Positions 1 through 8,288 of a stretch of DNA of 64,000 nt are shown piece after piece. Made by a program: the position numbers and the translations under genes. The stretch is from Serpentinimonas maccroryi (GTDB lineage: Bacteria; Pseudomonadota; Gammaproteobacteria; Burkholderiales; Burkholderiaceae_C), in NCBI RefSeq assembly GCF_000828915.1, contig NZ_AP014569.1, positions 1,674,001-1,738,000 on the forward strand. The letters are read 5' to 3'. A model generated the notes under the pieces. It was not told the origin of the DNA and did not search any database. It saw nothing but the letters and a program-made list of their open reading frames with translations. Position 1 is the first letter of the stretch. Every line of letters starts with the position of its first letter.

Positions 1-342
1 CACCTGCCCGAGCTCGACAAAGGGCTTGGCCCCCGGACTGGCAGAACGGTAAAAGGTGCCGACCATGGGTGATTTGAGCACCTGCCCCTTGGGCGCTGCG
101 GGCGCTTCGGGCGCTGCAGCCGGCGCCGGCTGCACGACCGGCGGCGCACCCGCAGCAATCAACATAGCAGCGCTCTGGGCTGCAGGGGGCGTGGCCACGG
201 CGGCGGGCGCTTGCATCATCGTTGCAGCCACCGGCGGGCTTTTGACGATGCGCACCTTGCCTTCGGCCTCGGTGATCTCGAGTTCGGATACATTCGACTC
301 CGAGACGAGGTCGATCAGGGTCTTGAGTTTGCGCAAATCCAT
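1..342 (-). CDS. accB: Biotin carboxyl carrier protein of acetyl-CoA carboxylase (N-terminal part, cut by window edge)
   Basis: Read on the minus strand from the ATG at 342, 114 codons run off the left edge. The product opens [16 protein letters not shown], as AccB proteins usually do, has an Ala/Pro-rich linker (about residues 35-85) and enters the biotinyl domain at [11 protein letters not shown] (about residue 90). The biotinylated lysine motif lies outside the window. AGGAG ends five bases before the ATG and supports this start. AccB carries carboxybiotin between biotin carboxylase and carboxyltransferase in the first step of fatty-acid synthesis in the cytosol. It is divergent from pilB, with a 154-base gap in which I see no clear promoter. 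Confidence 0.93.
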   Translation of the reverse strand, partial: MDLRKLKTLIDLVSESNVSELEITEAEGKVRIVKSPPVAATMMQAPAAVATPPAAQSAAMLIAAGAPPVVQPAPAAAPEAPAAPKGQVLKSPMVGTFYRSASPGAKPFVELGQV

Positions 343-496
343 GTCAGCTCCTAAAACAGTACCCAAATGCGTCGAAGTGCGCGCATCAAGGCGAAAGCAG
401 GCGCGAATATACACGAACTCGCCTCATGCGAGCGCCTTGGCCGCTGCCCGCCCGCGCCTACTTTGACCACCAAGCCAGCCAGCAACTGCCTCAGCC

Positions 497-2227
497 ATGA
501 TTGACAGCGAAGCCCCCATCTCCAGCATGGCCCTGCCGGGCTTGGCGCGCGCACTGGTCGCCGCCGGCACCCTGAGCCAACAAAGCGCTGAAGGGCTGTA
601 CGCCAAAGCCCAAGCGCACAAAAGCAGCTTCATCGCCGAACTGGTGGGCAGCGGCGCCTTGAGCGCGCGCGAGTTGGCGCACACCATGTCGCGCACCTTT
701 GCTGCGCCCTTGATCGATCTCGACGCCATCGACGTGCTGCGCCTGCCCAAAGGCGTGCTTGACCCCAAAATCGCCAAGCAGTTCCGGATTGTGGTGCTCA
801 GCCGTCGCGGCAACCGCATCACGGTGGCCACCGCCGACCCCACCCACACCGACGTCGCCGAAAAAATCAAGTTCACCACCCAGCTCACGGTGGACTGGGT
901 GATCGCCGAGCTCGACAAGCTAGGCAAATTGATCGATAGCACCAGCGCCAGCGCCAACGAAGCGATCGAGCACATCGTGGGCGGCGATTTTGAATTCGAC
1001 GATGGTGCCATTGAGTTGGCCGCCGCCGAAAGCTCCGAGAAGGTGTCGGCCGAAGTCGAAGACGCGCCTGTGGTGCGGTTTTTGCACAAAATGCTGCTCG
1101 ATGCCTACACGATGCGGGCATCCGACCTGCATTTCGAGCCCTACGAGCATTTTTATCGGGTGCGCTTTCGCATCGATGGCGAGTTGCGCGAAATCGCCTC
1201 GCCACCGGTGGCCCTGAAAGAAAAATTGGCTTCGCGCATCAAAGTCATCTCAAAACTCGACATCTCCGAAAAGCGCGTGCCGCAAGATGGCCGCATGAAG
1301 CTCAAGGTCGGGCCTGACAAAACGATCGATTTTCGGGTCAGCACCTTGCCCACGCTGTTTGGCGAAAAGATCGTGATCCGCATCCTAGACCCCAGCAGCG
1401 CGCAGATGGGTATCGATGCGCTGGGCTACGAAGCCGATGAAAAAGCCTTGTTGCTTGAGGCTATCAGCCGCCCTTATGGCATGGTGCTGGTGACCGGCCC
1501 AACGGGGTCGGGTAAAACGGTGTCGCTCTACACCTGCCTCAACATCTTGAACAAGCCCGGCGTCAACATCTCGACCGCCGAGGACCCGTCCGAAATCAAC
1601 CTGCCCGGCGTGAATCAGGTCAATGTCAACGAAAAGGCGGGCCTGACCTTCGCTGCCGCGCTCAAGTCTTTTTTGCGCCAAGACCCCGACATCATCATGG
1701 TGGGCGAAATCCGCGACCTAGAGACCGCCGACATCGCCATCAAGGCCGCCCAGACCGGCCACTTGGTGCTCTCGACCCTGCACACCAACGACGCCCCTGG
1801 CACCCTCACACGCCTGATCAACATGGGCGTGTTGCCGTTCAACATCGCCTCCAGCGTCAATCTGGTCACTGCGCAGCGACTGGCGCGGCGCCTGTGCGCG
1901 CAGTGCAAGCAACCTTTCGAAGACGTACCCGATCAAGCGCTGCTCGACGCCGGGTTCAAGCCCGATGAGCTCGACGGCAGCTGGAGGCCGTGGCGCCCGG
2001 TGGGATGCAAAGCCTGCCACAACGGCTACAAGGGGCGGGTGGGCATCTATCAGGTGATGCCGATCAGCGAGGCGATGCAGCACATTATTCTGCGCGGCGG
2101 CAGCGCGCTCGAAATTCTTGCCCAATCGCGCACCGAAGGCGTTCGCACTTTGCGCGAATCGGGGCTGCGCAAGGTTAAACTGGGCCTCACTTCCCTTGAG
2201 GAAGTGTTGGGCTGCACCAACGATTGA
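497..2227 (+). CDS. pilB: Type IV pilus assembly ATPase PilB
   Basis: A 576-residue GspE/PilB secretion ATPase that powers pilus extension at the inner membrane. An N-terminal MshEN-type domain (about residues 15-150) precedes the ATPase core. The Walker A motif TGPTGSGKT lies near residue 333, followed by an Asp box, the Walker B stretch IIMVGEIRD and the His box GHLVLSTLHTND. Two Cys pairs (LCAQC near 466, CKAC near 504) form the family's zinc-binding module. Full length for PilB. pilC follows 44 bases downstream, presumably in one operon. In many relatives pilD (prepilin peptidase) comes next, but not here. Confidence 0.96.
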   Translation: MIDSEAPISSMALPGLARALVAAGTLSQQSAEGLYAKAQAHKSSFIAELVGSGALSARELAHTMSRTFAAPLIDLDAIDVLRLPKGVLDPKIAKQFRIVVLSRRGNRITVATADPTHTDVAEKIKFTTQLTVDWVIAELDKLGKLIDSTSASANEAIEHIVGGDFEFDDGAIELAAAESSEKVSAEVEDAPVVRFLHKMLLDAYTMRASDLHFEPYEHFYRVRFRIDGELREIASPPVALKEKLASRIKVISKLDISEKRVPQDGRMKLKVGPDKTIDFRVSTLPTLFGEKIVIRILDPSSAQMGIDALGYEADEKALLLEAISRPYGMVLVTGPTGSGKTVSLYTCLNILNKPGVNISTAEDPSEINLPGVNQVNVNEKAGLTFAAALKSFLRQDPDIIMVGEIRDLETADIAIKAAQTGHLVLSTLHTNDAPGTLTRLINMGVLPFNIASSVNLVTAQRLARRLCAQCKQPFEDVPDQALLDAGFKPDELDGSWRPWRPVGCKACHNGYKGRVGIYQVMPISEAMQHIILRGGSALEILAQSRTEGVRTLRESGLRKVKLGLTSLEEVLGCTND

Positions 2228-2271
2228 CCACACAGGCGTTTGGGCCTGATGCAAAACTGAAAGAGGGAATC

Positions 2272-3489
2272 ATGGCGACGGCAACCACCAAGAGCATCAA
2301 AGAATACGTATTCGAGTGGGAAGGCAAAGACCGCAACGGCAAACCCGTGCGCGGCGAAGTGCGCGCCGCCGGTGAAAACCAGGTGCAGGCCACGCTGCGC
2401 CGCCAAGGCGTGCTGGTGCAAAAGGTCAAAAAACGCAAAACCGCCTCGGCTAGGCGCATCAAACCCAAAGACATCGCCATTTTTACGCGTCAGCTGGCCA
2501 CCATGATGAAGGCCGGGGTGCCGCTGCTGCAAGCCTTTGACATCGTCGGGCGCGGCAACCCCAATCCGAGCGTAAGCAAGCTGCTCAACCAGGTGCGCAC
2601 CGACGTCGAAACCGGCACCTCGCTCAGCGCCGCCTTTCGCAAACACCCGCTGTACTTCAATGCCCTGTATTGCAACCTGGTGGAAGCGGGCGAGGCCGCA
2701 GGCATCCTGGAAGAGCTGCTGGACCGCCTGGCCACGTACATGGAAAAAACCGAGGCCATCAAAAGCAAGGTCAAATCGGCCCTGATGTACCCGACGGCCG
2801 TGATCGTGGTCGCGTTTGTGGTCGTGGTGGTGATCATGATCTTTGTGATTCCGGCCTTCAAAGAGGTGTTTGACTCTTTTGGCGCCGACCTGCCTGCCCC
2901 GACGCTGCTGGTGATCGCCATCAGCGAGTTTTTCGTGGCTTACTGGTGGATTATTTTTGGCGCACTGGGCGGCGGTTTGTACTTTTTCATGCAGGCTTGG
3001 AAGCGCAACCTCAAGGTGCAGCGCGTCATGGACCGGGTGCTGCTCAAGCTGCCCGTGTTTGGTACGCTGGTGGAAAAATCCACCGTGGCGCGCTGGACCC
3101 GCACCATGTCCACCATGTTTGCCGCCGGGGTGCCGCTGGTGGATGCGCTGGACTCGGTCGGCGGGGCCTCAGGCAACAGCCTGTACGCCGACGCCACCTC
3201 GCAAATCCAGCGCGAAGTGGCCACCGGCACCAGCCTGACCATGGCCATGAACAACGCCCGCATCTTCCCCTCGATGGTGCTGCAAATGACCGCCATCGGC
3301 GAGGAATCGGGCTCGCTCGACCACATGCTGGGCAAGGCGGCCGACTTTTACGAGCAAGAGGTCGACGACATGGTGGCCGGCCTGTCGAGCCTGATGGAGC
3401 CGATCATCATCGTGGTGCTGGGCACCATCATCGGCGGCATTGTGGTGTCGATGTACCTGCCGATCTTCCAGCTCGGTCAGGTGGTCTGA
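2272..3489 (+). CDS. pilC: Type IV pilus inner-membrane platform protein PilC
   Basis: A 405-residue type II secretion F-family protein that forms the inner-membrane platform on which PilB acts. Two homologous cytoplasmic F domains (about residues 60-190 and 265-390) each precede membrane segments. The hydrophobic stretches TAVIVVAFVVVVVIMIFVI and IIIVVLGTIIGGIVVSMYL are obvious. The ATG at 2272 was chosen because GAGGGA lies just upstream and the product then starts MATATTKSIKEYVFEWEG like its relatives. An in-frame start at 2224 would overlap pilB and has no such support. Nothing pilus-related follows. Confidence 0.95.
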   Translation: MATATTKSIKEYVFEWEGKDRNGKPVRGEVRAAGENQVQATLRRQGVLVQKVKKRKTASARRIKPKDIAIFTRQLATMMKAGVPLLQAFDIVGRGNPNPSVSKLLNQVRTDVETGTSLSAAFRKHPLYFNALYCNLVEAGEAAGILEELLDRLATYMEKTEAIKSKVKSALMYPTAVIVVAFVVVVVIMIFVIPAFKEVFDSFGADLPAPTLLVIAISEFFVAYWWIIFGALGGGLYFFMQAWKRNLKVQRVMDRVLLKLPVFGTLVEKSTVARWTRTMSTMFAAGVPLVDALDSVGGASGNSLYADATSQIQREVATGTSLTMAMNNARIFPSMVLQMTAIGEESGSLDHMLGKAADFYEQEVDDMVAGLSSLMEPIIIVVLGTIIGGIVVSMYLPIFQLGQVV

Positions 3490-3504
3490 TAAGCGCAGAC
3501 CCCT

Positions 3505-3537
3505 GATGTCGCGCCGATGTCGCGCCGATGTTGCGCC
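3505..3537. repeat. Three tandem 11-base units after pilC
   Basis: Three head-to-tail copies of GATGTCGCGCC (3505-3515, 3516-3526, 3527-3537), the third with one C-to-T change. They lie 16 bases after the pilC stop in the gap before the heme operon. No function is evident. The run ends in a GC-rich patch that could help end pilC transcription, but there is no T tract. Confidence 0.6.
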
Positions 3538-3593
3538 GGCGCGACAGTGAAGCTTGATTCACATCAAGTGCGCGACCTGTGCTTTAAACACTC

Positions 3594-3623
3594 TTGCGAA
3601 TCGTTCGCATTGGTGTTTATAAT
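3594..3623 (+). promoter_or_regulatory. Probable Fur-controlled promoter of the heme-uptake operon
   Basis: TTGCGA (3594-3599) and a perfect TATAAT (3618-3623) are 18 bases apart. The palindrome GCGAA-TCG-TTCGC (3596-3608), continuing into ATT, overlaps the -35 region and resembles AT-poor Fur boxes of Burkholderiales. Iron-loaded Fur would block RNA polymerase here, as expected upstream of hemP and a heme receptor. The hemP ATG begins seven bases after the -10 hexamer, so the transcript may be leaderless. The sequence match is direct; Fur binding is inferred. Confidence 0.65.
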
Positions 3624-3629
3624 GAAGCC

Positions 3630-3812
3630 ATGTCTACGTCTGCCCACTCCTGCCCTGCCGCGAACGGGGCCACCCTCGTGCCCAACCCGAATCCGCGCGC
3701 GTTTAGGTTTACCGATCTGAGCGCCGGTCAGCGCACGCTGCTGATCGAACACGCCGGGCAGGTCTATCGCCTCAGCCTGACGGGACAAAACAAGCTCATC
3801 CTGACCAAGTGA
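3630..3812 (+). CDS. hemP: Small heme-uptake protein HemP
   Basis: A 60-residue protein ending in the HemP signature (IEHAGQVYRLSLTGQNKLILTK, residues 39-60). Members of this family occur just upstream of heme receptor genes; in Burkholderia a HemP relative has been described as an activator of the receptor gene. ATG 3630 was chosen because an earlier in-frame start (3594) would put the promoter inside the coding region. No Shine-Dalgarno sequence precedes it. It is the first gene of the hmu operon, 117 bases before the receptor. Confidence 0.88.
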   Translation: MSTSAHSCPAANGATLVPNPNPRAFRFTDLSAGQRTLLIEHAGQVYRLSLTGQNKLILTK

Positions 3813-3929
3813 TGCGGCGCTGGACGCGCGCCCCGATTTAATTTCTCCATCCTCAGCCAGCCAGTCACCGCCTGAGGTGCCACGAGCCAGCCAGTGTTTC
3901 CATTCTTGCACTCGCCACTGGACCGACTC

Positions 3930-6242
3930 GTGAAAATACTTGCCCGAACCCCCGCTTCTTTTTTGCTGCACCCCATTGCGCTGGCCTGCCTGCTGGGCAG
4001 CGGCCTAGCCTGCGCGCAGAGCGCGCCCAGCGCACACACCGGCACAGCAAGCCCTGCCACCGGCAGCAGCGCGGCAGCCGCCCCCACCATTGGCGGCGGC
4101 ACAACGACTGCCCAACTCGATGCCGTGGTGGTCACCGGCGCGCGCGCCGAGCGCGAGGTGGGCGACGTGCCGCAGCGCATCGACGTGCTCCAAGGCGCGG
4201 CACTAGACCCCACCCAAGCGCAAGACATCCGCGAACTGGTGCGCGATCTGCCCAACGTCGAGGTGCGCCGGGCGCCGCAGCGCTTCGGCGCCGTGCTGGG
4301 CTCTACCGGGCGCGATGGCAACGCCGGTTTTAATATCCGTGGCATGCAGGGCAACCGGGTGTTGCTCACCGTCGATGGCGTGCGCATGCCGCGCGAACTG
4401 GTCGCCGGCGTGCTGGGGTCGGCCGCCTTTGGCCGCGACTATTTCGACATGGGCCTGATCGAGCGCGTGGAACTGGTGCGCGGCGCCACCTCGGCGCTCT
4501 ACGGCTCCGACGGCCTTGGTGGCATGGTAGCGATGTTCACGCTGCGCCCCGAAAGCCTGCTGCAGCCCGGCCAAACCCTGGGTGGCCGCCTGACACTGCG
4601 CGCCGACACCGAGGACGACAGCAGCGGCGTCGGTCTGACGCTGGCCGGCCTAGCCAGCCCCCAATGGCAGTGGCTGGGCAGCGTGCAAACCGGGCGCGCC
4701 GGCGCTCTCGACAACCAAGGCACCAACCAAGCCGCCAACACCACCCGCACCGCTCCCAACCCGCAGCGCGACCGCAACCACGCCCTGCTGGGGACAATGG
4801 TGTTTACCCCTGGCGGCGGGCAGCGCCACAGCTTCACCGCTGAATATGTAGAAAAATCCACCGACATCGATGCCCTGAGCGCGCGCCACGTCAACCCGGC
4901 GGCAGCCGGTGCCACGCGCGACTTGAAAGGCGAAATGGATTCGAGCCGAACGCGCCTGAGCTGGGACGGCCAGTTTCCGCTGCGCGCGGCTTGGGCCGAC
5001 AGCCTGCGCGCCCACGTCGGATTTCAGCAAGCCGAAAAACGCGAAGTGGCGATCGAACAACGCACCCCAACGGGCGCCAATCCCGCCACGTTCCGCGTGC
5101 GCGACGTCACCTACTGGGAGGACATCTGGCAGGCCTCGCTGCAGGCCGAGCGCCGCCGCGACCTGGGCCACGGCTGGGCACAGCAGCTGGTTTATGGCGT
5201 CGAGCTCACGCGCACCGACATGGAAAACCTCACCACCGGCGTGGCGCCGCCGGCGGGCGACACCTTCCCCTTGCAGCGCTTCCCGACCACCCGCGAGACC
5301 ACGCAGGCGCTGTTTGTGCAAAGCGAATTCATCAGCGAGCGCTGGAGCATCATCCCGGCGCTGCGCTACGACCGCTTCGACATCGACGCGCAGGAAAGCC
5401 CTCTGTTCCGGCGCGCACTGGCTGACCTTTCCGGTGATGCGCTCTCGCCCAAGCTGGGCCTGATTTTTAGGCCAGAAGCAAATTGGCAGATTTTCAGCAA
5501 TCTGGCAGCGGGTTTTCGCGCCCCCGGCCCGCTGCAGCTCAACAACTTTTTTGAAAACTTGGTGGGGACTGCACCCTACCGCACGATCCCAAACCCGAAC
5601 CTGCGCCCGGAAAAAAGCCGCACTTTCGAGCTCGGTACACGCGGCCAGCACGGCGCACTGCAGTGGCTGGCCACGGCATTCACCGGTCGCTACCGCGATT
5701 TCATCGAAGACCAAGTTGCCGTAGGCGGAACCGGAACAGTGGCTGATCCGCTCACCTTTCAGTCGGTCAACCGCGGCCGGGTGCGTCTGAACGGCTTTGA
5801 ACTCGAAGGCCGCTGGGCCCTGAGCCCTGCCACCACGCTGCGCGCCAGCTACGGCCAGACCGAGGGCCGCGACACGGTGCTGAACCAGCCGTTGAACTCG
5901 GTCAACCCGGAGCGGCTGGTGCTGGGGCTGGAACACCGGCTGCAGCAGTGGACGCTGGGCGCGCGCCTAACGCACACCGCAGCCAAAGACCAAGCCGACA
6001 TCCTGAATACCCTCACCGCCGGCGCGCAACAGTTTGCCCCGCCGAGCTGGACCACGCTAGACCTGAGCGCCAGCTGGCAGATCAACCGCAACATGCGCCT
6101 GAGCGCGGCGCTCAACAACCTCACCGACCGCAAATACTGGCAGTGGAGCAACGTGCAGGGCTTAGCCGGAAATTCGGCGGTGCTCGATGCCTTCAGCTCG
6201 CCGGGGCGCAGCCTTTCTTTGTCACTGGTCAGCAGTTTTTAA
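3930..6242 (+). CDS. TonB-dependent outer-membrane heme/hemoglobin receptor
   Basis: About 770 residues. From the GTG at 3930 the product begins with a clean signal peptide (MKILARTP, then a hydrophobic stretch ending GLACA). An upstream in-frame GTG at 3894 would add 12 residues; neither has a strong ribosome site. A plug domain follows (LDAVVVTGARA, then NIRGMQGNRVLLTVDGVRMPR), then a 22-strand-type barrel ending in Phe. The FRAP and NPNL boxes of heme receptors are both present (FRAPGPLQL ... NPNLRPEKS), but there is no His between them, where classic HemR-type receptors carry a heme-ligand His. It imports heme or hemoglobin heme using TonB energy and precedes hmuSTUV. Confidence 0.93.
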   Translation: MKILARTPASFLLHPIALACLLGSGLACAQSAPSAHTGTASPATGSSAAAAPTIGGGTTTAQLDAVVVTGARAEREVGDVPQRIDVLQGAALDPTQAQDIRELVRDLPNVEVRRAPQRFGAVLGSTGRDGNAGFNIRGMQGNRVLLTVDGVRMPRELVAGVLGSAAFGRDYFDMGLIERVELVRGATSALYGSDGLGGMVAMFTLRPESLLQPGQTLGGRLTLRADTEDDSSGVGLTLAGLASPQWQWLGSVQTGRAGALDNQGTNQAANTTRTAPNPQRDRNHALLGTMVFTPGGGQRHSFTAEYVEKSTDIDALSARHVNPAAAGATRDLKGEMDSSRTRLSWDGQFPLRAAWADSLRAHVGFQQAEKREVAIEQRTPTGANPATFRVRDVTYWEDIWQASLQAERRRDLGHGWAQQLVYGVELTRTDMENLTTGVAPPAGDTFPLQRFPTTRETTQALFVQSEFISERWSIIPALRYDRFDIDAQESPLFRRALADLSGDALSPKLGLIFRPEANWQIFSNLAAGFRAPGPLQLNNFFENLVGTAPYRTIPNPNLRPEKSRTFELGTRGQHGALQWLATAFTGRYRDFIEDQVAVGGTGTVADPLTFQSVNRGRVRLNGFELEGRWALSPATTLRASYGQTEGRDTVLNQPLNSVNPERLVLGLEHRLQQWTLGARLTHTAAKDQADILNTLTAGAQQFAPPSWTTLDLSASWQINRNMRLSAALNNLTDRKYWQWSNVQGLAGNSAVLDAFSSPGRSLSLSLVSSF

Positions 6243-6255
6243 TCGGAGCCACCAC

Positions 6256-7335
6256 ATGAACACCGCCGAAATCCGCCAAGCCTACCAAGCGGCACGAACC
6301 CAAGGCCTGCGCGCCCGCGACGCCGCCGAACACATCGGCTTGTCCGAAGGCGCTGCGCTGGCCGCGCACCTCGGAACCCATGAGCAAGCCACGCGCACTG
6401 TGGCGCTGCGCCCCGACTGGCTAGAGCTGCTCAAATCGCTTCAGCCCTGCGGCCCGCTGCTGGCGCTGACGCGCAACCGCAGCGTGGTGCACGAAAAAAC
6501 CGGGGTCTACGAAAAGCTCTCGGCGCAAAACCAAGTCGGGCTGGCGCTGGGCAAAGAGATCGACTTGCGGCTGTTTTTCAAGCAGTGGCACGCCGGCATG
6601 GCGGTTACCGAGCTGAACCCGGACAGCGACAAACCGGCCAGCAGCAGCCTGCAATTCTTCGACCGGAACGGCGTGGCAGTGCACAAGATTTTCTTGCGCG
6701 AGGGCAGCGACCGCGCCGCTTGGCAGGCGGTGCTGGCGCAGTGGCAAGACCCTCTGGCAGCAGCGCCGGTGTTCGAGCCGCCCGCAACAGCCGAGCCCAA
6801 AGCAGCTGAACCTGTGGTTGACGCCCCCGCCTTTGCCCAGGCTTGGGCCGAGATGAGCGATGTGCATCAGTTTTTCCCGTTGCTGCGCGAATTTGGTGTG
6901 GAACGCCAGCACGGCTTGCGCCTGGTTGAGGGCCGCTTCACGCGTCGCGTCGCGCACGGCTCGGTGCGACAGATGCTGATGGAGGCCGCCTTTGACGACA
7001 CCCCGATCATGGCTTTCGTGGGCAGCAGCGGCTGTATCCAGATCCACAGCGGGCCCATCAAGCGCGTCGAGCCGCTGGAAATGCGCGGCCAAGTGTGGCT
7101 GAATGTGCTCGACCCCGGCTTCAACCTGCACCTGCGCGAAGACCACATCGGCGACGTCTGGGTGGTGGAAAAGCCCAGCAGCGACGGCACCATCAGCTCG
7201 CTCGAGGTGTTCGATGCACACGGCGATCTCATGGCCTTGTTTTTTGGCGCACGCAAACCCGGCAAGCCCGAGCTGACCGAGTGGCGCCATTTGCTGGCGC
7301 ACCTGTCGGGGGCTGAAGAAGGCGCGTCGGCATGA
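6256..7335 (+). CDS. hmuS: Hemin-degrading/heme-trafficking protein HmuS (HemS/ChuX family)
   Basis: A 359-residue cytoplasmic protein built from two HemS-like halves (about residues 1-190 and 200-350). The first contains LLALTRNRSVVHEKTGVYE; the second repeats the fold with IMAFVGSSGCIQIHSGPIKR. HemS proteins bind imported heme and pass it on or open the ring to release iron. ATG 6256 lies 14 bases after the receptor stop. The stop overlaps the hmuT start by four bases, so translation is probably coupled. Confidence 0.93.
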   Translation: MNTAEIRQAYQAARTQGLRARDAAEHIGLSEGAALAAHLGTHEQATRTVALRPDWLELLKSLQPCGPLLALTRNRSVVHEKTGVYEKLSAQNQVGLALGKEIDLRLFFKQWHAGMAVTELNPDSDKPASSSLQFFDRNGVAVHKIFLREGSDRAAWQAVLAQWQDPLAAAPVFEPPATAEPKAAEPVVDAPAFAQAWAEMSDVHQFFPLLREFGVERQHGLRLVEGRFTRRVAHGSVRQMLMEAAFDDTPIMAFVGSSGCIQIHSGPIKRVEPLEMRGQVWLNVLDPGFNLHLREDHIGDVWVVEKPSSDGTISSLEVFDAHGDLMALFFGARKPGKPELTEWRHLLAHLSGAEEGASA

Positions 7336-8288
7336 GCCAGCCCGTGCACCTGAGGGCAGCGGCTGATGCGGCTCCGGCACTGCGTCTGGCAGCATGCGCT
7401 GGATCCAACGCCGGCGCTTCTGCCGCCCCGGCCCTGACGCGGCGCGCCTGCGCCCTGGCCTTGGCGGCGCTGGCCACGGGCGCGGCGGCGGCCAGCGCGC
7501 GCAGCCCACGCCTGATCACGGTGGGTGGCAGCCTGACCGAAGCCGTGTTTGCGCTCGGGGCCGAGGCGCAACTGGTGGGCACCGACACCACCAGCCTGTA
7601 CCCGGCGGCGGCGCAAGCCACGCCCAAGGTGGGTTATATGCGCCAGCTCTCGGCCGAAGGGCTGCTGGCGCTGCGCCCCGACGTGGTGCTGGCGCTGGCC
7701 GGCTCGGGGCCGCCGCTGGTGCTGCAGCAACTGCACTCGGCCCGGGTGCAAGTCGAGCTGATCGAGCGCCGCCACGAATGGGACGATGTGAGGCGCACCG
7801 TGCAAGCCGCCGGCCGCGCCACCGGGCGCGGCGCAGCGGCGCAAGACTTGCTGCGCCAACTCGAACAGGAATGGACCCGCGTGCGTGCCCAAGTGCAAGC
7901 CTACCGCGGCCCGACGCCGCGGGCGTTGTTCATCATGGCGCATGGCGGCAGCCCGCTGGTGGCCGGGGGCCAAACCGCCGCCCACGCCATGCTAACGCTG
8001 GCTGGCGCGCGCAACGTGGTTTCGGGCTTCAATGGCTTCAGACCCCTGACGGCGGAATCCATGGCCGCCGCTGCCCCAGATGTGATCGTCACCACCACGC
8101 AGAGCTTGCAGGCGGTGGGCGGTGCCGAGGGCTTTTGGCGGCGCCCCGAACTGGCACTCACGCCCGCCTGGCAGCGGCGCCACAGCGGTGCCGCGCTGTG
8201 GCACCAAGACGCGCTGGCGCTGCTGGGCTTTGGGCCCCGGCTGGCGCAGGTGCTCGAGGCCCTGCACCGCGGTCTGATCGCGGCATGA
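7332..8288 (+). CDS. hmuT: Heme ABC transporter periplasmic binding protein HmuT
   Basis: A 318-residue substrate-binding protein of the FecB/BtuF-type (cluster A-8) family. An unusually long N-terminal stretch (about 35 residues) precedes the export signal (TRRACALALAALATGAAAASA). The mature part shows the expected RLITVGGSLTEAVFALGAEAQLVGTDTTSLYP and the YMRQLSAEGLLALRPDVV helix entry. It binds heme in the periplasm and delivers it to HmuUV. ATGA overlaps join it to hmuS and hmuU. An internal start nearer the signal peptide is possible. Confidence 0.93.
   Translation: MSQPVHLRAAADAAPALRLAACAGSNAGASAAPALTRRACALALAALATGAAAASARSPRLITVGGSLTEAVFALGAEAQLVGTDTTSLYPAAAQATPKVGYMRQLSAEGLLALRPDVVLALAGSGPPLVLQQLHSARVQVELIERRHEWDDVRRTVQAAGRATGRGAAAQDLLRQLEQEWTRVRAQVQAYRGPTPRALFIMAHGGSPLVAGGQTAAHAMLTLAGARNVVSGFNGFRPLTAESMAAAAPDVIVTTTQSLQAVGGAEGFWRRPELALTPAWQRRHSGAALWHQDALALLGFGPRLAQVLEALHRGLIAA

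Noticed and set aside
4650-5936. 428-codon open frame antisense to the heme receptor
   Set aside because: High-GC shadow frame with no domain; the receptor on the other strand has clear motifs throughout.
7394-8284. Extension of the permease frame upstream through hmuT
   Set aside because: It is hmuT read in another frame; permease homology begins at ATG 8285.
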